A stretch of 37,935 nt of DNA from an uncultured Thomasclavelia sp. (GTDB lineage: Bacteria; Bacillota_I; Bacilli_A; Erysipelotrichales; Coprobacillaceae): contig CAJUOR010000009.1 in NCBI GenBank assembly GCA_910588165.1, forward strand, positions 1-37,935, read 5' to 3'. The notes under the pieces were generated by a model. It searched no databases and was not told where the DNA came from. It saw only the letters and a program-made list of their open reading frames with translations. Shown here one piece after another: positions 25,324-33,937 of the stretch (the first letter of the stretch is position 1; each line of letters begins with the position of its first letter). Both the position numbers and the translations under genes were made by a program.

Positions 25324-25350
25324 AAACCACACAGAAGCCTATGTGGTTTA
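25324..25350 (-). terminator. Terminator of the MATE gene
   Basis: AACCACA and TGTGGTT form a stem around a 10-nt loop. On the minus strand a run of T follows. Confidence 0.75.
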
Positions 25351-25359
25351 AACTTTATA

Positions 25360-26697
25360 TCAAGCATTCCCTTTGATATATGGGTCGTGATAGAACGCAT
25401 ACCATAGTTGTGCTGTCATACAGCACCAAATCAATGGCTCACATAAAATAACCCCCATATACCCTAACAATGGGATAAGAATTACAACGAAAATGATTTT
25501 TCCGAAAAATTCTATAACGCTTGAAACTAAAGGAATCATCTTTCTACCTAAACCTTGAAGTGAGTTGCGAAGCGATAATAAGATGCCTAAAGCCGAATAG
25601 AACGGTGCATTGATTTTTAAATAATTTGCCCCGTTTTCAATCACAACCGCTTCCTTTGAACCGGATAACAATGCGACTAAAGGTTCTGCGGCAAAGAATA
25701 AAAGCACAGTGGCAATCGCTGCCCACGCAATACTAATCTTATAGGAAATTTTAACGCCTTCTATAATTCTTTCTCTTTGATTAGCTCCTTTGTTTTGCGA
25801 AATAAACGTAGATAAAGCCATGGCTAAAGCTGTTGCCGGCATCATGCAGAAGCTGTTTAATTTACGTGCTGTCGTATGACCTGCAATAATTAAATACCCT
25901 AGGTTATTGATGGCAGATTGTAGAATAACTGTTCCGGTTGATACAATGCACATCATAAAGCCCATTGAGAACCCTTGACCTGCTAACTCTTTATACAATT
26001 CTTTATCAAAACGAAAATGTTCTTTTTTAGGAATTAAAATAGGTGCCTTCTTCCAAATATAAATTACACATAAAAGAGCTGATATCCCTTGAGCAATTAC
26101 TGTGGCAACCGCTGCTCCTTTAATTCCCATGTTCATTTGTGTAATTAAATATAAATCTAAGCCAATATTTAAAACAGATGAAATAATTAAAAATACTAAT
26201 GGCATCATACTGTTTCCAATGGCACGTAATAATCCGGCACATAAGTTATAACTAAACATAATGCCTACAAAAAGCGTAACCGTTGCAATATAAGAATAAG
26301 ATTCATCAATAATATTAGCCGGTGTATCTAAGAGTTCTAATAACGGATATAATCCAACTTGTGAAATCAACATAATCACAAGTGTTAAGAAAACACCGAT
26401 AACAATTGATCCCCCAACTGAGTGCTTAATTAAATCTTCGTCTTTACTTCCATAAGCTCTTGCACAAACAATACTTAATCCATTACCTACACCTAGGGCA
26501 AATCCTATCAATAATTCAAAGATGGCACCACACGCCCCTATCGCAGCCAAAGATGTATCACCCAATGTATTCCCTACAATCATCGTATCCATTGTATTGT
26601 AAAGTGCCTGAAAAACGGAACTGAAAAACATCGGTAATGCAAAGATAAGCAATGCCTTTAAAATTGGGTCTTTCGTTAAATCGACTTGTTTAAACAT
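25360..26697 (-). CDS. MATE-family multidrug/Na+ exporter
   Basis: 445 residues with about 12 membrane helices. The start (LTKDPILKALLIFALPMFFSSVFQALYNTMDTMIVG) is the typical MATE N-terminus, and the second half repeats it (ATALAMALSTFISQNKGANQRERI). It pumps cationic or organic compounds using an ion gradient; the substrate is unknown. AGGGAGGA precedes the ATG. It is a single gene. Confidence 0.94.
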   Translation of the reverse strand: MFKQVDLTKDPILKALLIFALPMFFSSVFQALYNTMDTMIVGNTLGDTSLAAIGACGAIFELLIGFALGVGNGLSIVCARAYGSKDEDLIKHSVGGSIVIGVFLTLVIMLISQVGLYPLLELLDTPANIIDESYSYIATVTLFVGIMFSYNLCAGLLRAIGNSMMPLVFLIISSVLNIGLDLYLITQMNMGIKGAAVATVIAQGISALLCVIYIWKKAPILIPKKEHFRFDKELYKELAGQGFSMGFMMCIVSTGTVILQSAINNLGYLIIAGHTTARKLNSFCMMPATALAMALSTFISQNKGANQRERIIEGVKISYKISIAWAAIATVLLFFAAEPLVALLSGSKEAVVIENGANYLKINAPFYSALGILLSLRNSLQGLGRKMIPLVSSVIEFFGKIIFVVILIPLLGYMGVILCEPLIWCCMTAQLWYAFYHDPYIKGNA

Positions 26698-26768
26698 AAT
26701 TCTTCCTCCCTCTAATTAGTTATTATACTCCATTTTTTGATGAAAAGATGATATTTTTACAAAATGAA

Positions 26769-26794
26769 AAAACGGATAGCCTTAAGCTTCTCCG
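26769..26794 (-). terminator. Terminator overlapping the DUF951 gene end
   Basis: The minus strand reads CGGA-gA-AGC...GCT-a-TCCG followed by TTTTTT; the first arm lies in the last codons of the DUF951 gene. Confidence 0.65.
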
Positions 26795-26979
26795 TCATAA
26801 ACTTTCACTATTTTCTTTAAGCGTTTATTGAAATCCTGACGCGTAAACATAATCACTGCACCACAGCCTAAACATTTAACTTTAATATCCGCCCCCATAC
26901 GCACAATTTCCCATTGGGTTGACTTCTTACAAGGATGTTGCTTTTTCATTTCTACGATGTCATGTAAATGGTATTCCAT
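26782..26979 (-). CDS. DUF951 protein
   Basis: 65 residues. HDIVEMKKQHPCKKSTQWEIVRMGADIKVKCLGCGA is the DUF951 signature, with an HPC and a CLGC pair that could bind metal. The function is unknown; the family is common in Firmicutes. Its ATG overlaps the folD stop by one base (TAATG), so translation is coupled. Confidence 0.92.
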   Translation of the reverse strand: MEYHLHDIVEMKKQHPCKKSTQWEIVRMGADIKVKCLGCGAVIMFTRQDFNKRLKKIVKVYDGEA

Positions 26980-27824
26980 TATTTTTTCAGCCCCTTCTTA
27001 TACGCCTTAACTGTATTTTTCATTAAAAGTGCCACGGTCATCGGTCCGACACCTCCCGGTACAGGTGTAATCGCACTGGCAATTGGCTCTACCTTTTCAA
27101 AATCCACATCACCGCATAATTTACCATTATCTAAACGGGTTATGCCTACATCAATAACAACCGCACCTTTCTTAACAAAGTGTTCATCTATGAGCTTGGC
27201 TTTTCCCGCAGCTGCAATTAAAACATCAGCCCTTTGACATACTTTATCTAAGTCCTTGGTTTTAGAATGAGCAAGTGTTACTGTCGCATTTCTAGCTAGA
27301 GCCAATAAAGCCAAAGGTTTACCGACATTGTGGCTTCTACCAACAACAACGACCTCTTTACCACTCAAATCATAATTTATATCATCTAATAAAGCCATTA
27401 CACCTGCCGGTGTGCAAGATACAAAACCACCTCGATTTAAAAACAGACTGGCAATACTTTCCGGGTGAAACCCATCAACATCTTTTAATGGTGAAATAGC
27501 TTCAATCACTCTCATTTCATCAATATGGTTAGGTAACGGTGATTGAACTAAAATACCATCAACACCATCATCATTATTTAATTCATCAATTAAAGCCAAT
27601 AAATCTTCTTCACTTAAAGAGGCTTCTTTTCTAATCAACAAGTTTTCAATCCCGATAGCCTCACAAGCTTTCTCTTTTTGGCGTACATAAACTTTACTTG
27701 CAGGATCTTCACCTACTAAAACAACTGCAAGTTTTGGGACACGACCTGTTTGTTTTAATATATCTATCTCAGCTTTTAATTCAGCTTTTATCTTACTAGA
27801 AACTTTTTTCCCGTCAATCAACAT
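26979..27824 (-). CDS. folD: FolD bifunctional methylene-THF dehydrogenase/cyclohydrolase
   Basis: 281 residues from ATG 27824 (AGGAAGG upstream); the frame is open further left, but the FolD start MLIDGKKVSSKIK fits here. Motifs: YVRQKEKACEAIGIE with the catalytic Lys, QSPLPNHI, DVDGFHPES, CTPAGV, VVVGRSHNVGKPLALLAL (NADP site) and PVPGGVGPMTVALLM. It interconverts methylene- and formyl-tetrahydrofolate in one-carbon metabolism. It is transcribed with DUF951. Confidence 0.97.
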   Translation of the reverse strand: MLIDGKKVSSKIKAELKAEIDILKQTGRVPKLAVVLVGEDPASKVYVRQKEKACEAIGIENLLIRKEASLSEEDLLALIDELNNDDGVDGILVQSPLPNHIDEMRVIEAISPLKDVDGFHPESIASLFLNRGGFVSCTPAGVMALLDDINYDLSGKEVVVVGRSHNVGKPLALLALARNATVTLAHSKTKDLDKVCQRADVLIAAAGKAKLIDEHFVKKGAVVIDVGITRLDNGKLCGDVDFEKVEPIASAITPVPGGVGPMTVALLMKNTVKAYKKGLKK

Positions 27825-27849
27825 ACATATCTTCCTTCCTATTTTTATC

Positions 27850-27858
27850 ATTATAACA
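27850..27858 (-). promoter_or_regulatory. Extended -10 promoter of folD
   Basis: The minus strand reads TGT-TATAAT, 25-30 nt before the folD ATG. There is no good -35 at 17 nt. Confidence 0.5.
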
Positions 27859-27968
27859 TATTTCAATTTGGCAAGCGATAAAAAAGATAACCGACAACAC
27901 TAAAAATCGTATAGTAAAGGCTATTATTTCCTTCTACTTTAGACCATTGGTTTTTTCCATTGTTTTGG

Positions 27969-27997
27969 TTGCGGTTTCATCACAAAAGATGTACAAT
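27969..27997 (+). promoter_or_regulatory. Promoter of the Ham1-like gene
   Basis: TTGCGG (27969-27974), 17-nt spacer, TACAAT (27992-27997), 22 nt before the ATG. Confidence 0.55.
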
Positions 27998-28019
27998 AAA
28001 ATTAAAGGGAGGGAACACT

Positions 28020-28595
28020 ATGAAACGTATTGTGTTTGCTACGCATAATGAAACTAATTATCAAAATGCTAAGCGTTATTTAGATGCCCAAAAGATATCT
28101 GTCGTTCAATATTCAAGCCTAGAAACAAATGAAATAAGTATTGACTTGCAAGATACAGTAACTAGAAAAGCAAAAGCAGCGTATCAAAAAGTTCAAGAGC
28201 CTTGTTTTGTCATCGAAAGTTTCTTTGCGATTGAGGCCCTCAATGGCTTTCCGGGAACACACACAAAATATGTATTTGAAACAATCGGTATAGATGGTAT
28301 TTTAAGACTCATGGAAGGAATCGAAAACAGAAACTGTCTTTATCGTCATTGTCTAGGCTATTATGACGGTTGTGAAATGCACTATTATTTTGATGAGGAA
28401 TATGGGACTTTAGCCACTAAAAAGGCAGGTCAGGGAAATGACAATCACCTCAATCGCATTTTTATCCCTAATGATTTCCAAACTAGTTTATCCGGTACTT
28501 TCTTTTTCCGACCAAAAGTAATCGAACAATTCTCTCAATACCTCAATCAACATACAACTTCACTGATTGATAATCCCTATCACACAGATTATTAA
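28020..28595 (+). CDS. Ham1/RdgB-like non-canonical NTP pyrophosphatase
   Basis: 191 residues from ATG 28020 (AAAGGGAGGG upstream). FATHNETNYQNAKRYL is the N-terminal nucleotide loop and ALNGFPGTHTKYVFETIGIDGILRLMEG the family core. Members cut XTP/dITP to the monophosphate. The usual EDSGL-type motif just before ALNG reads IESFFAIE here: the catalytic Asp is Glu and the following Gly-Leu is Phe-Phe. The C-terminal half (LNRIFIPNDFQTSLS) keeps the expected shape. The altered site may mean a different substrate or low activity. Confidence 0.8.
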   Translation: MKRIVFATHNETNYQNAKRYLDAQKISVVQYSSLETNEISIDLQDTVTRKAKAAYQKVQEPCFVIESFFAIEALNGFPGTHTKYVFETIGIDGILRLMEGIENRNCLYRHCLGYYDGCEMHYYFDEEYGTLATKKAGQGNDNHLNRIFIPNDFQTSLSGTFFFRPKVIEQFSQYLNQHTTSLIDNPYHTDY

Positions 28596-28656
28596 AAGAG
28601 CTATGTTTGAAGTGAAGCGCCAATAATGGCGATTCATCTCTATATAGCTCTTTTTT
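28594..28656. terminator. Bidirectional terminator
   Basis: AAAAGAGCTAT pairs with ATAGCTCTTTT, and inside this GAA-TGAA-CGCCA pairs with TGGCG-TTCA. It separates two converging genes. Confidence 0.85.
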
Positions 28657-28666
28657 AATGAAACAT

Positions 28667-29620
28667 TTAATTGAAATAAACAAGTTCGTCTGTCATCGGA
28701 GGCACAACCTTTAATGATTCAACTTTTAGAATAGGTACTTCTTTTTGATAGTCATCATCAAATATTTTATCCATACGTGCCACAACTTGCACCCATTCTT
28801 CTTCATAAAGTTGGTTAGCATATTCCCAATAAGTCAAAAATCCGATAGGTTGCGTATCATCGGCGCAACAAACCATAGCATATCTTCCTAAAACAATTGC
28901 ACAATTAGCCAAGCTGTCATCAACAGGTTCAAATGCTTTTCCTTTAACTTCTACCATTTTCCCAACATACTTACTTGGGTGTTCTAAAGCATCCATATAC
29001 CATAAGCCAAAATCATCATCGCTGATTTTAATCAAAGGTGCATCCAGATCAAATGGCAATTCATCTTCCGGCAACGTATTAACCGAACCGTCGATAGATT
29101 CATAAATGATTTGAGCATTACGGTTAATGGCTTTAATATTGGCACGAAGAAATGACTTTTTAGTTTTCTCACTGCAACGATTAAACACAACCATCTCCGA
29201 ATCGACTAATTGTTCATAGATAATAGACCGCATATTAGACAGATAATTACTAAATGTACTTGCATCAATAGTTGAAACGATTTGAGCTAAAGCCCAATTT
29301 TTAGGAAATTCAATTCTATCGAGAACACTTGCCAAAGACCAAACACCATTAAATTCAATCATCACAATTTTAGGCTGATACTTTTGATTCAATTTTTCCA
29401 ATGTTTCTGTGCTAAATTCTTCCTCACTGTCAATATACACTACATCGCAGTTGATTTCCGCTAAAATTTCCGAATCAAACTCCACGATACCTTCCTCACA
29501 AGCGATAATCAATGTTTTTTCTCCCTCATTGAATCCTTGATCTTGTAATACATTTAATATAAAACTTGTTTTACCGCTTTCTAAAAAGCCCGTAAACAAA
29601 TAAACCGGAATATCTACCAT
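28667..29620 (-). CDS. COG0523-like GTPase fused to a YcgQ/TIGR03943-like domain
   Basis: 317 residues. The N-terminal G domain has TGFLESGKTSF (Walker A) and an overall CobW/G3E fold, but lacks the CxCC metal motif. The C-terminal third (about 210-317) reads GKMVEVKGKAFEP, LGRYAMVCCADDTQPIGFLTYW and ends KVESLKVV; this is the pattern of the soluble domain of YcgQ-family (TIGR03943/DUF1980) proteins. YcgQ partners YcgR, a membrane protein linked to zinc limitation. The fusion suggests GTP-dependent metal handling. It starts 1 nt after the His-rich GTPase gene. Confidence 0.75.
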   Translation of the reverse strand: MVDIPVYLFTGFLESGKTSFILNVLQDQGFNEGEKTLIIACEEGIVEFDSEILAEINCDVVYIDSEEEFSTETLEKLNQKYQPKIVMIEFNGVWSLASVLDRIEFPKNWALAQIVSTIDASTFSNYLSNMRSIIYEQLVDSEMVVFNRCSEKTKKSFLRANIKAINRNAQIIYESIDGSVNTLPEDELPFDLDAPLIKISDDDFGLWYMDALEHPSKYVGKMVEVKGKAFEPVDDSLANCAIVLGRYAMVCCADDTQPIGFLTYWEYANQLYEEEWVQVVARMDKIFDDDYQKEVPILKVESLKVVPPMTDELVYFN

Positions 29621-29621
29621 A

Positions 29622-30608
29622 CTATTCTCCTAAAAATAAATATTCAATTTCTTCTTGATGAAGATGAGCTCCAATCACACACAAACGTCCCGTGTAATCG
29701 GCTTTTCCTTCACGAATTTCATATTCACCGGGAACTAAGTCAAAATAATACCATGTATCTTCACCGGCAACGATACCTTTAGCCCGCAAAATTTCACCAT
29801 ATAGCTCACTCTCACTTAACTCCTTCAATTTAGCTTCTAAATCAGCTTTCGTAAATACTTTAATTGTTTCAGTCCCCCAGGTTGCAAAGACATCATCTGC
29901 ATGATGGTCATGATGATGGTGTTCGTGTTCATGGTGATGTCCACAAGCACAGTTTTCTTCATGATGGTGGTGATGATGTTCATGAGTAAACAGTTCTTCA
30001 CTTAAAGTTAAAGATGAAGCTTCCATTGCCTCAAAGATTTTACTTGTTTCTAAAATATCCCAAGGTGTTGTTAAGATGCGTGCTTCATGATTTTTTTCTT
30101 TTAATAATGCGATGACTTCATTGATTTTCTTTTCAGAAACATTTTGTGTTCTGCTTAAAATAATTGTTTTAGCATATGTAATCTGATCATTAAAAAATTC
30201 ACCGAAGTTCTTCATGTACATTTTGCATTTTTGAACATCAACAACAGTAACAAAGTGATTCAAAATAGCATCTGTATCTTTTTCAACCGCCTTCACGGCA
30301 CTGATAACATCAGATAATTTACCGACCCCTGATGGTTCGATTAGAATACGATCAGGCTTTATGTCATCTAAAACTTTCTTTAAAGCCTTTTGGAAATCTC
30401 CGACTAAAGAGCAACAAATACAACCTGAATTCATTTCGGTAATTTCAATACCGGCCTCTTTTAAAAATCCGCCATCAATACCGATCTCTCCGAATTCATT
30501 TTCAATTAAAACAAGCTTTTCGCCTTGAAACGCTTCTTTGATTAACTTTTGAATTAAAGTCGTTTTCCCGGCGCCTAAAAAACCTGAAAAAATATCAATT
30601 TTTACCAC
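29622..30608 (-). CDS. COG0523 metal-chaperone GTPase with His-rich loop
   Basis: 328 residues from GTG 30608 (GAGGG 8 nt upstream); the frame is open to a TTG at 30632 with no ribosome site. Walker A SGFLGAGKTT is at 8-17 and the metal-binding CxCC (GCICC) at 62-66; ENEFGEIGIDGG and EPSGVGKL follow. A histidine-rich stretch lies at about 209-240, with runs of 6, 3 and 4 His mixed with Cys and Asp/Glu, and the CobW C-terminal domain ends the protein. Such proteins insert or store Zn2+, Co2+ or Ni2+. It is the first gene of a two-gene operon. Confidence 0.92.
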   Translation of the reverse strand: MVKIDIFSGFLGAGKTTLIQKLIKEAFQGEKLVLIENEFGEIGIDGGFLKEAGIEITEMNSGCICCSLVGDFQKALKKVLDDIKPDRILIEPSGVGKLSDVISAVKAVEKDTDAILNHFVTVVDVQKCKMYMKNFGEFFNDQITYAKTIILSRTQNVSEKKINEVIALLKEKNHEARILTTPWDILETSKIFEAMEASSLTLSEELFTHEHHHHHHEENCACGHHHEHEHHHHDHHADDVFATWGTETIKVFTKADLEAKLKELSESELYGEILRAKGIVAGEDTWYYFDLVPGEYEIREGKADYTGRLCVIGAHLHQEEIEYLFLGE

Positions 30609-30643
30609 TTTACAAGCCCTCTTTCTTCTCAAAATTCTTATCT

Positions 30644-30672
30644 ATTATAGCACTCTTTTTTACTTTCAGCAA
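30644..30672 (-). promoter_or_regulatory. Promoter of the GTPase pair
   Basis: The minus strand reads TTGCTG (30667-30672), 17-nt spacer, TATAAT (30644-30649). A 10-bp palindrome TTCATATGAA (30673-30682) lies just upstream of the -35 and could be an operator. Confidence 0.65.
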
Positions 30673-30682
30673 TTCATATGAA

Positions 30683-30923
30683 AGGAAAGGTTAAACTATC
30701 AAACACCACCACTATTTTTAAACACTTTCACCTTATCTAAATTTGATGATTTAGAATGGGAAATATCCTTTTTTGATGGACGCTGTTTAAATAACAAGGT
30801 ATAATTTAATTAAGGACTAGAATAATTAAATCATATGGAAACACATAATATTCCATAGTCTATGACACCAATCTATTTAATAATCAAAGGCTAAAATGAT
30901 TATATTTTTAGTGTAATTAAGAA
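30683..30923. other. Intergenic region without recognised content
   Basis: About 240 AT-rich bases. A TATAAT at about 30800-30805 could serve the zinc-ribbon gene, but no good -35 is present. No RNA fold, repeat or ORF was recognised. Confidence 0.4.
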
Positions 30924-30940
30924 AAGGAGAGATGATATTC

Positions 30941-31177
30941 ATGAGTGTAAAATGCCCATATTGCCAACAAGAAATGGAGAAAGGTTACATATATAATGGG
31001 AAAGAGGATACCGTATGGACCCCTGAAAATTCAAAACAGAGTTACCTTATAAATTTCCCCCACGAAAATCAGATTATGTTATCGAAAAGGAAATTTCTAT
31101 CTTTTAATAAAATTAAAGTGTATAGATGCCCTATATGCGAAATTCAAGTCATTTTTGAAAATGATTTGACTGATTGA
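30941..31177 (+). CDS. Small zinc-ribbon protein (DUF6487-like)
   Basis: 78 residues from ATG 30941; AAGGAGAG lies about 10 nt upstream, while the ATG at 30932 is too close to it. CPYCQQEMEKGYIY at the start and CPIC near the end give a zinc ribbon, and VWTPENS fits the small DUF6487 family. There is no membrane segment. The role is unknown. Confidence 0.75.
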   Translation: MSVKCPYCQQEMEKGYIYNGKEDTVWTPENSKQSYLINFPHENQIMLSKRKFLSFNKIKVYRCPICEIQVIFENDLTD

Positions 31178-31239
31178 GATTTGATAAAAATTGTCCCTTT
31201 CCAATGGTTTAGAATTTTATTTAAACTAAATAAGCTATA

Positions 31240-31298
31240 TCAAAAAAGAGAATCGAAAATCACATGATACGTGCGATTATACCATTCTCTTTCTTTTT
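31240..31298. terminator. Bidirectional terminator
   Basis: AAAAGAGAAT pairs with ATTCTCTTT around an inner ATCACATGAT/CGAT part; A and T runs flank it. It ends mntP on the minus strand. Confidence 0.75.
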
Positions 31299-31320
31299 AT
31301 ATTATTAATTCTTTAAAATA

Positions 31321-31881
31321 TTATAAAATAGCTAAATGTTCCAACAAAATCTTTAAGCCCATTAAAATTAAGATAATCCCCCCTGCAAGTTCCGCTTTAG
31401 CTTTATAACGTAAACCAAACACATTGCCTATCTTTACTCCGGCTACTGAAATAATAAACGTCGTAACGCCAATAATCGTACAAGCTAGATAAATATTGAC
31501 ATTTAAGAAAGCAAAAGTAACCCCTATTGCTAAAGCATCAATACTTGTAGCAATCGCTAGCATCAGCATCGTTTTAAAACTTAAATCATCATCACAATCT
31601 TCCTGTTCATCACCTAGAGCCTCTTTAATCATATTACCGCCAATCAGCCCTAATAAGATGAAAGCAATCCAATGATCGATGGAAGTGATACTTTCTTTAA
31701 AGCCAACACCTAAAAAATAACCTAACATCGGCATAGCAGCCTGAAAGAATCCGAAATAAAAACCTACCTTGCCCATTTTAGCTACTGTCAATCTTTTCAT
31801 AGATAAACCTTTACAAACCGAAACCGCAAAGGCATCCATCGCTAAACCAATTCCAATCGTCATCAATTCTAAAAATGTCAT
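31321..31881 (-). CDS. mntP: MntP manganese exporter
   Basis: 186 residues from ATG 31881 (AAAAGGAGA upstream). About six membrane helices; GLAMDAFAVSVCKGL and its second-half counterpart TSIDALAIGVTFAF carry the conserved Asp residues of MntP. It exports Mn2+. It lies behind a yybP-ykoY leader, the usual control of this gene. Confidence 0.95.
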   Translation of the reverse strand: MTFLELMTIGIGLAMDAFAVSVCKGLSMKRLTVAKMGKVGFYFGFFQAAMPMLGYFLGVGFKESITSIDHWIAFILLGLIGGNMIKEALGDEQEDCDDDLSFKTMLMLAIATSIDALAIGVTFAFLNVNIYLACTIIGVTTFIISVAGVKIGNVFGLRYKAKAELAGGIILILMGLKILLEHLAIL

Positions 31882-31913
31882 ACTCGATCTCCTTTTCTTA
31901 TCTTGCACATCAA

Positions 31914-32043
31914 ATAAAAAAAGACTCCCCGAGCAACTAAAAATCACCCGAATAAGTCTCATTGTTTAAAATAAAGCCAGATCTTTTGATCAGTATGTTG
32001 ACTTTATTACACTTTTTATGTGCCAATTACTCCCTTATCAACA
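31914..32043 (-). ncRNA. yybP-ykoY manganese riboswitch
   Basis: The minus-strand leader contains AAGGGAGTAATTGGC, GTCAACATACTG, ATCTGGC and AATGAGACTTATTCGGG, the conserved parts of the yybP-ykoY class, then GGGGAGTCTTTTTTT, a terminator-like end pairing AGACT with AGTCT. The leader begins at the promoter start and ends before mntP. It should allow mntP expression when Mn2+ is high. Confidence 0.85.
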
Positions 32044-32049
32044 ATCACA

Positions 32050-32078
32050 AGTATAGCCAAATGTTATGGCGATGTCAA
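32050..32078 (-). promoter_or_regulatory. Promoter of the mntP riboswitch leader
   Basis: The minus strand reads TTGACA (32073-32078), 17-nt spacer, TATACT (32050-32055), a near-consensus promoter placing transcription start near 32043. Confidence 0.8.
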
Positions 32079-32148
32079 CCAATTTTTAACAGGACCAAAA
32101 CAATCTTTTAACCATCTAGCTATAAGTGACAAAATATAAACTAATCCC

Positions 32149-32278
32149 CTAAACTAAATGGTAGGATATGTCGCATTTTAAAATCTTGTGGTCATCATCT
32201 AAATATAATCTTGCATAGTTCAAAAATAAGCTAATTCCACATAGACCTAAAACAACTATCCTACCACCCTGTCCAATA
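32149..32278 (-). pseudogene. Possible gene remnant (hydrophobic fragment)
   Basis: A minus-strand frame reads IVVLGLCGISLFLNYARLYLDDD, then KILKCDISYHLV before its stop; this looks like a membrane helix plus a polar tail. It lacks a start of its own and follows the DUF3781 gene in another frame. It may be the rest of a small membrane protein or just chance. Confidence 0.25.
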
Positions 32279-32518
32279 CTACTTAACTTGATGAGCAGTA
32301 ATAACGGTATAACTATGGGCATTGACCGTGATTTTGCGGTTATTGACTGTTGCGTACCAATTCTTACCAATCCGCTCAATCAAAGTATTCTCCAGCAAAA
32401 TCTGTGTTTTACACCATTCAACAACGTCTTCTGTTGTGATTTGTAAATTTCTTTTGATGCGTTCTTCTCCAAGCTTGGTTGTATGGAGCTTATCTATATT
32501 TTCAATTAAGCTATTCAT
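32279..32518 (-). CDS. DUF3781 protein
   Basis: 79 residues. MNSLIENIDKLHTTKLGEERIKRNLQ, then VEWCKTQI and KNWYATVNNRKITVNAHSYTVITAHQVK match DUF3781, a small family of unknown function common in Firmicutes. An AAGGAGGCAAGCC stretch precedes the ATG. No neighbour is clearly linked to it. Confidence 0.85.
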   Translation of the reverse strand: MNSLIENIDKLHTTKLGEERIKRNLQITTEDVVEWCKTQILLENTLIERIGKNWYATVNNRKITVNAHSYTVITAHQVK

Positions 32519-32620
32519 GGCTTGCCTCCTTGTGTTACTCTACTTCTTTTTTAAAAGAATAACATATCCATGCTTATGGCACAAGGAATTTAATGACATT
32601 TACATACTTCCAAATAGGTA

Positions 32621-33457
32621 CTATTTTTCCACATAAATCAATCCAAAGGCCCCTCCACCTACGTGTGTCCCAATCGTTGCACCGATTTGTAATCTATTTT
32701 TCAAACGATAGTTTTGTTCAACTAACTTACCTTCAAACTTCTCCGCATTTTTAATGCCATGAGTATAAATTGAATAAATAGGAAAATCTGTATCAATGAC
32801 AGTTTTCTGTAAATGTTTCAAAATAAAATTCATGGCTTTAATCTTACCGATACACTTTCCAATTACCTCAATATTACCTTCATCAGATAAAGTAATCACT
32901 GGCTTAATTTTCGCAATTTCTCCGACCGTTGCTGCCGTTTTACTCAAACGACCACCTCTGCATAAATATTCTAATGTATCAACCATCGCTACAACTTTAA
33001 TCTTATGTTTTAACTCTTCCATCGCCGTTACAATTTCTTGCGCATTTTTTCCTTCATCACGAAGTTTAAGACCATAATCGGCTAAAACTTTAATACAACA
33101 AGTGGCTGTATGTGAATCAATAATATGAATATTTTCATATTCAACAATGTCTTTGGCAATCATTGCACTTTGATAAGTTCCGCTTAATGATGAAGAAATC
33201 AAAACACAAATCAGTTCATCTCCGGTTTTCTTCACTTCTTCAAAAATTTCCGCAAAGGCTTGAGGTGAAGGTTGACTTGTTTTCGGAAATGCTTCACTTG
33301 TTTCCAAAAGCTCGTAAAATTGATCTCTTTGTAAATTTTGACCTTCGATATAGCTCTCTTCTCCAATACTAATACTCATAGGGCATAAAGCAATCCCTTT
33401 TTGGCTCAATTCATTACTAGGATAATCAGCCGCTGAATCTACTAAAAACTTAATCAT
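32621..33457 (-). CDS. DegV-family fatty-acid-binding protein (FakB-like)
   Basis: 278 residues from ATG 33457. FLVDSAADYPSNEL, the TSQPSP motif, SSSLSGTYQSAM and IIDSHTAT are DegV hallmarks; the C-terminal part has VGGGAFGLIYVEK. FakB proteins hold a fatty acid while FakA phosphorylates it. Its start ATGATTAA overlaps the end of the MarR-type gene, so the two are translated together. Confidence 0.93.
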   Translation of the reverse strand: MIKFLVDSAADYPSNELSQKGIALCPMSISIGEESYIEGQNLQRDQFYELLETSEAFPKTSQPSPQAFAEIFEEVKKTGDELICVLISSSLSGTYQSAMIAKDIVEYENIHIIDSHTATCCIKVLADYGLKLRDEGKNAQEIVTAMEELKHKIKVVAMVDTLEYLCRGGRLSKTAATVGEIAKIKPVITLSDEGNIEVIGKCIGKIKAMNFILKHLQKTVIDTDFPIYSIYTHGIKNAEKFEGKLVEQNYRLKNRLQIGATIGTHVGGGAFGLIYVEK

Positions 33458-33902
33458 AAAATACTTGTTCTGCGATGTCTGAAATCTCTTCAAAAATATG
33501 ATAGACTTCCATCGCTTTCTCCTCTCCGAATTTTTTTACAATTCTGTTGATTAAATCTAAAATTTGATGATGTTGATTTAAATAAATATCCATCTTCTGC
33601 ATATTTAAAGCGATAAATACTTGGCGCTTATCTTTAGTAGAACGTCTTCTTTGAATCATGCCTTTTTCTTCCATTTGATTAAGGGTTCGATTCATCAATG
33701 ACTTCAACATACGTGTTCGCTCACATAAATCTGTCGCTGTCAGTTGCATTTCCGGATTCTTTTTAGCTTCATGGTATAATAAATTACAAATTAAAGCTTC
33801 ATTAAACGGCATCTCTGAAACGATGCGTTCATTACTGATCGTTGTCGTCAGTCTTAACCATGCGCTCAATAAATCCTCACTCACAGAATGTTGACATTCC
33901 AA
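33450..33902 (-). CDS. MarR-family regulator (TTG start)
   Basis: 150 residues from TTG 33902, behind GGAAAGGAAG; no ATG or GTG is better placed. The winged helix is visible (LTATDLCERTRMLKSLMNRTLNQMEEKGMIQRRRSTKDKRQVFIAL, about 54-99) with flanking dimer helices. The overlap with a DegV/FakB-like gene suggests a fatty-acid-linked regulator like FabT. A palindrome at its own transcription start fits autorepression. Confidence 0.88.
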   Translation of the reverse strand: MECQHSVSEDLLSAWLRLTTTISNERIVSEMPFNEALICNLLYHEAKKNPEMQLTATDLCERTRMLKSLMNRTLNQMEEKGMIQRRRSTKDKRQVFIALNMQKMDIYLNQHHQILDLINRIVKKFGEEKAMEVYHIFEEISDIAEQVFYD

Positions 33903-33937
33903 AATAATCTTCCTTTCCTAAAAAATAGTAAACATTA

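Noticed and set aside
29880..29985. Repeat array in the GTPase gene
   Set aside because: The repeated ATGATGGTG-type bases encode the His-rich metal loop and are not an independent repeat or CRISPR.
30683..30923. Possible riboswitch upstream of the small zinc-ribbon gene
   Set aside because: No known conserved core or terminator-like switch could be found.
32160..32265. Inverted repeat GGTAGGATA (32160-32168) and TATCCTACC (32257-32265)
   Set aside because: Nine bases 88 nt apart in AT-rich sequence, with no element between them; likely chance.
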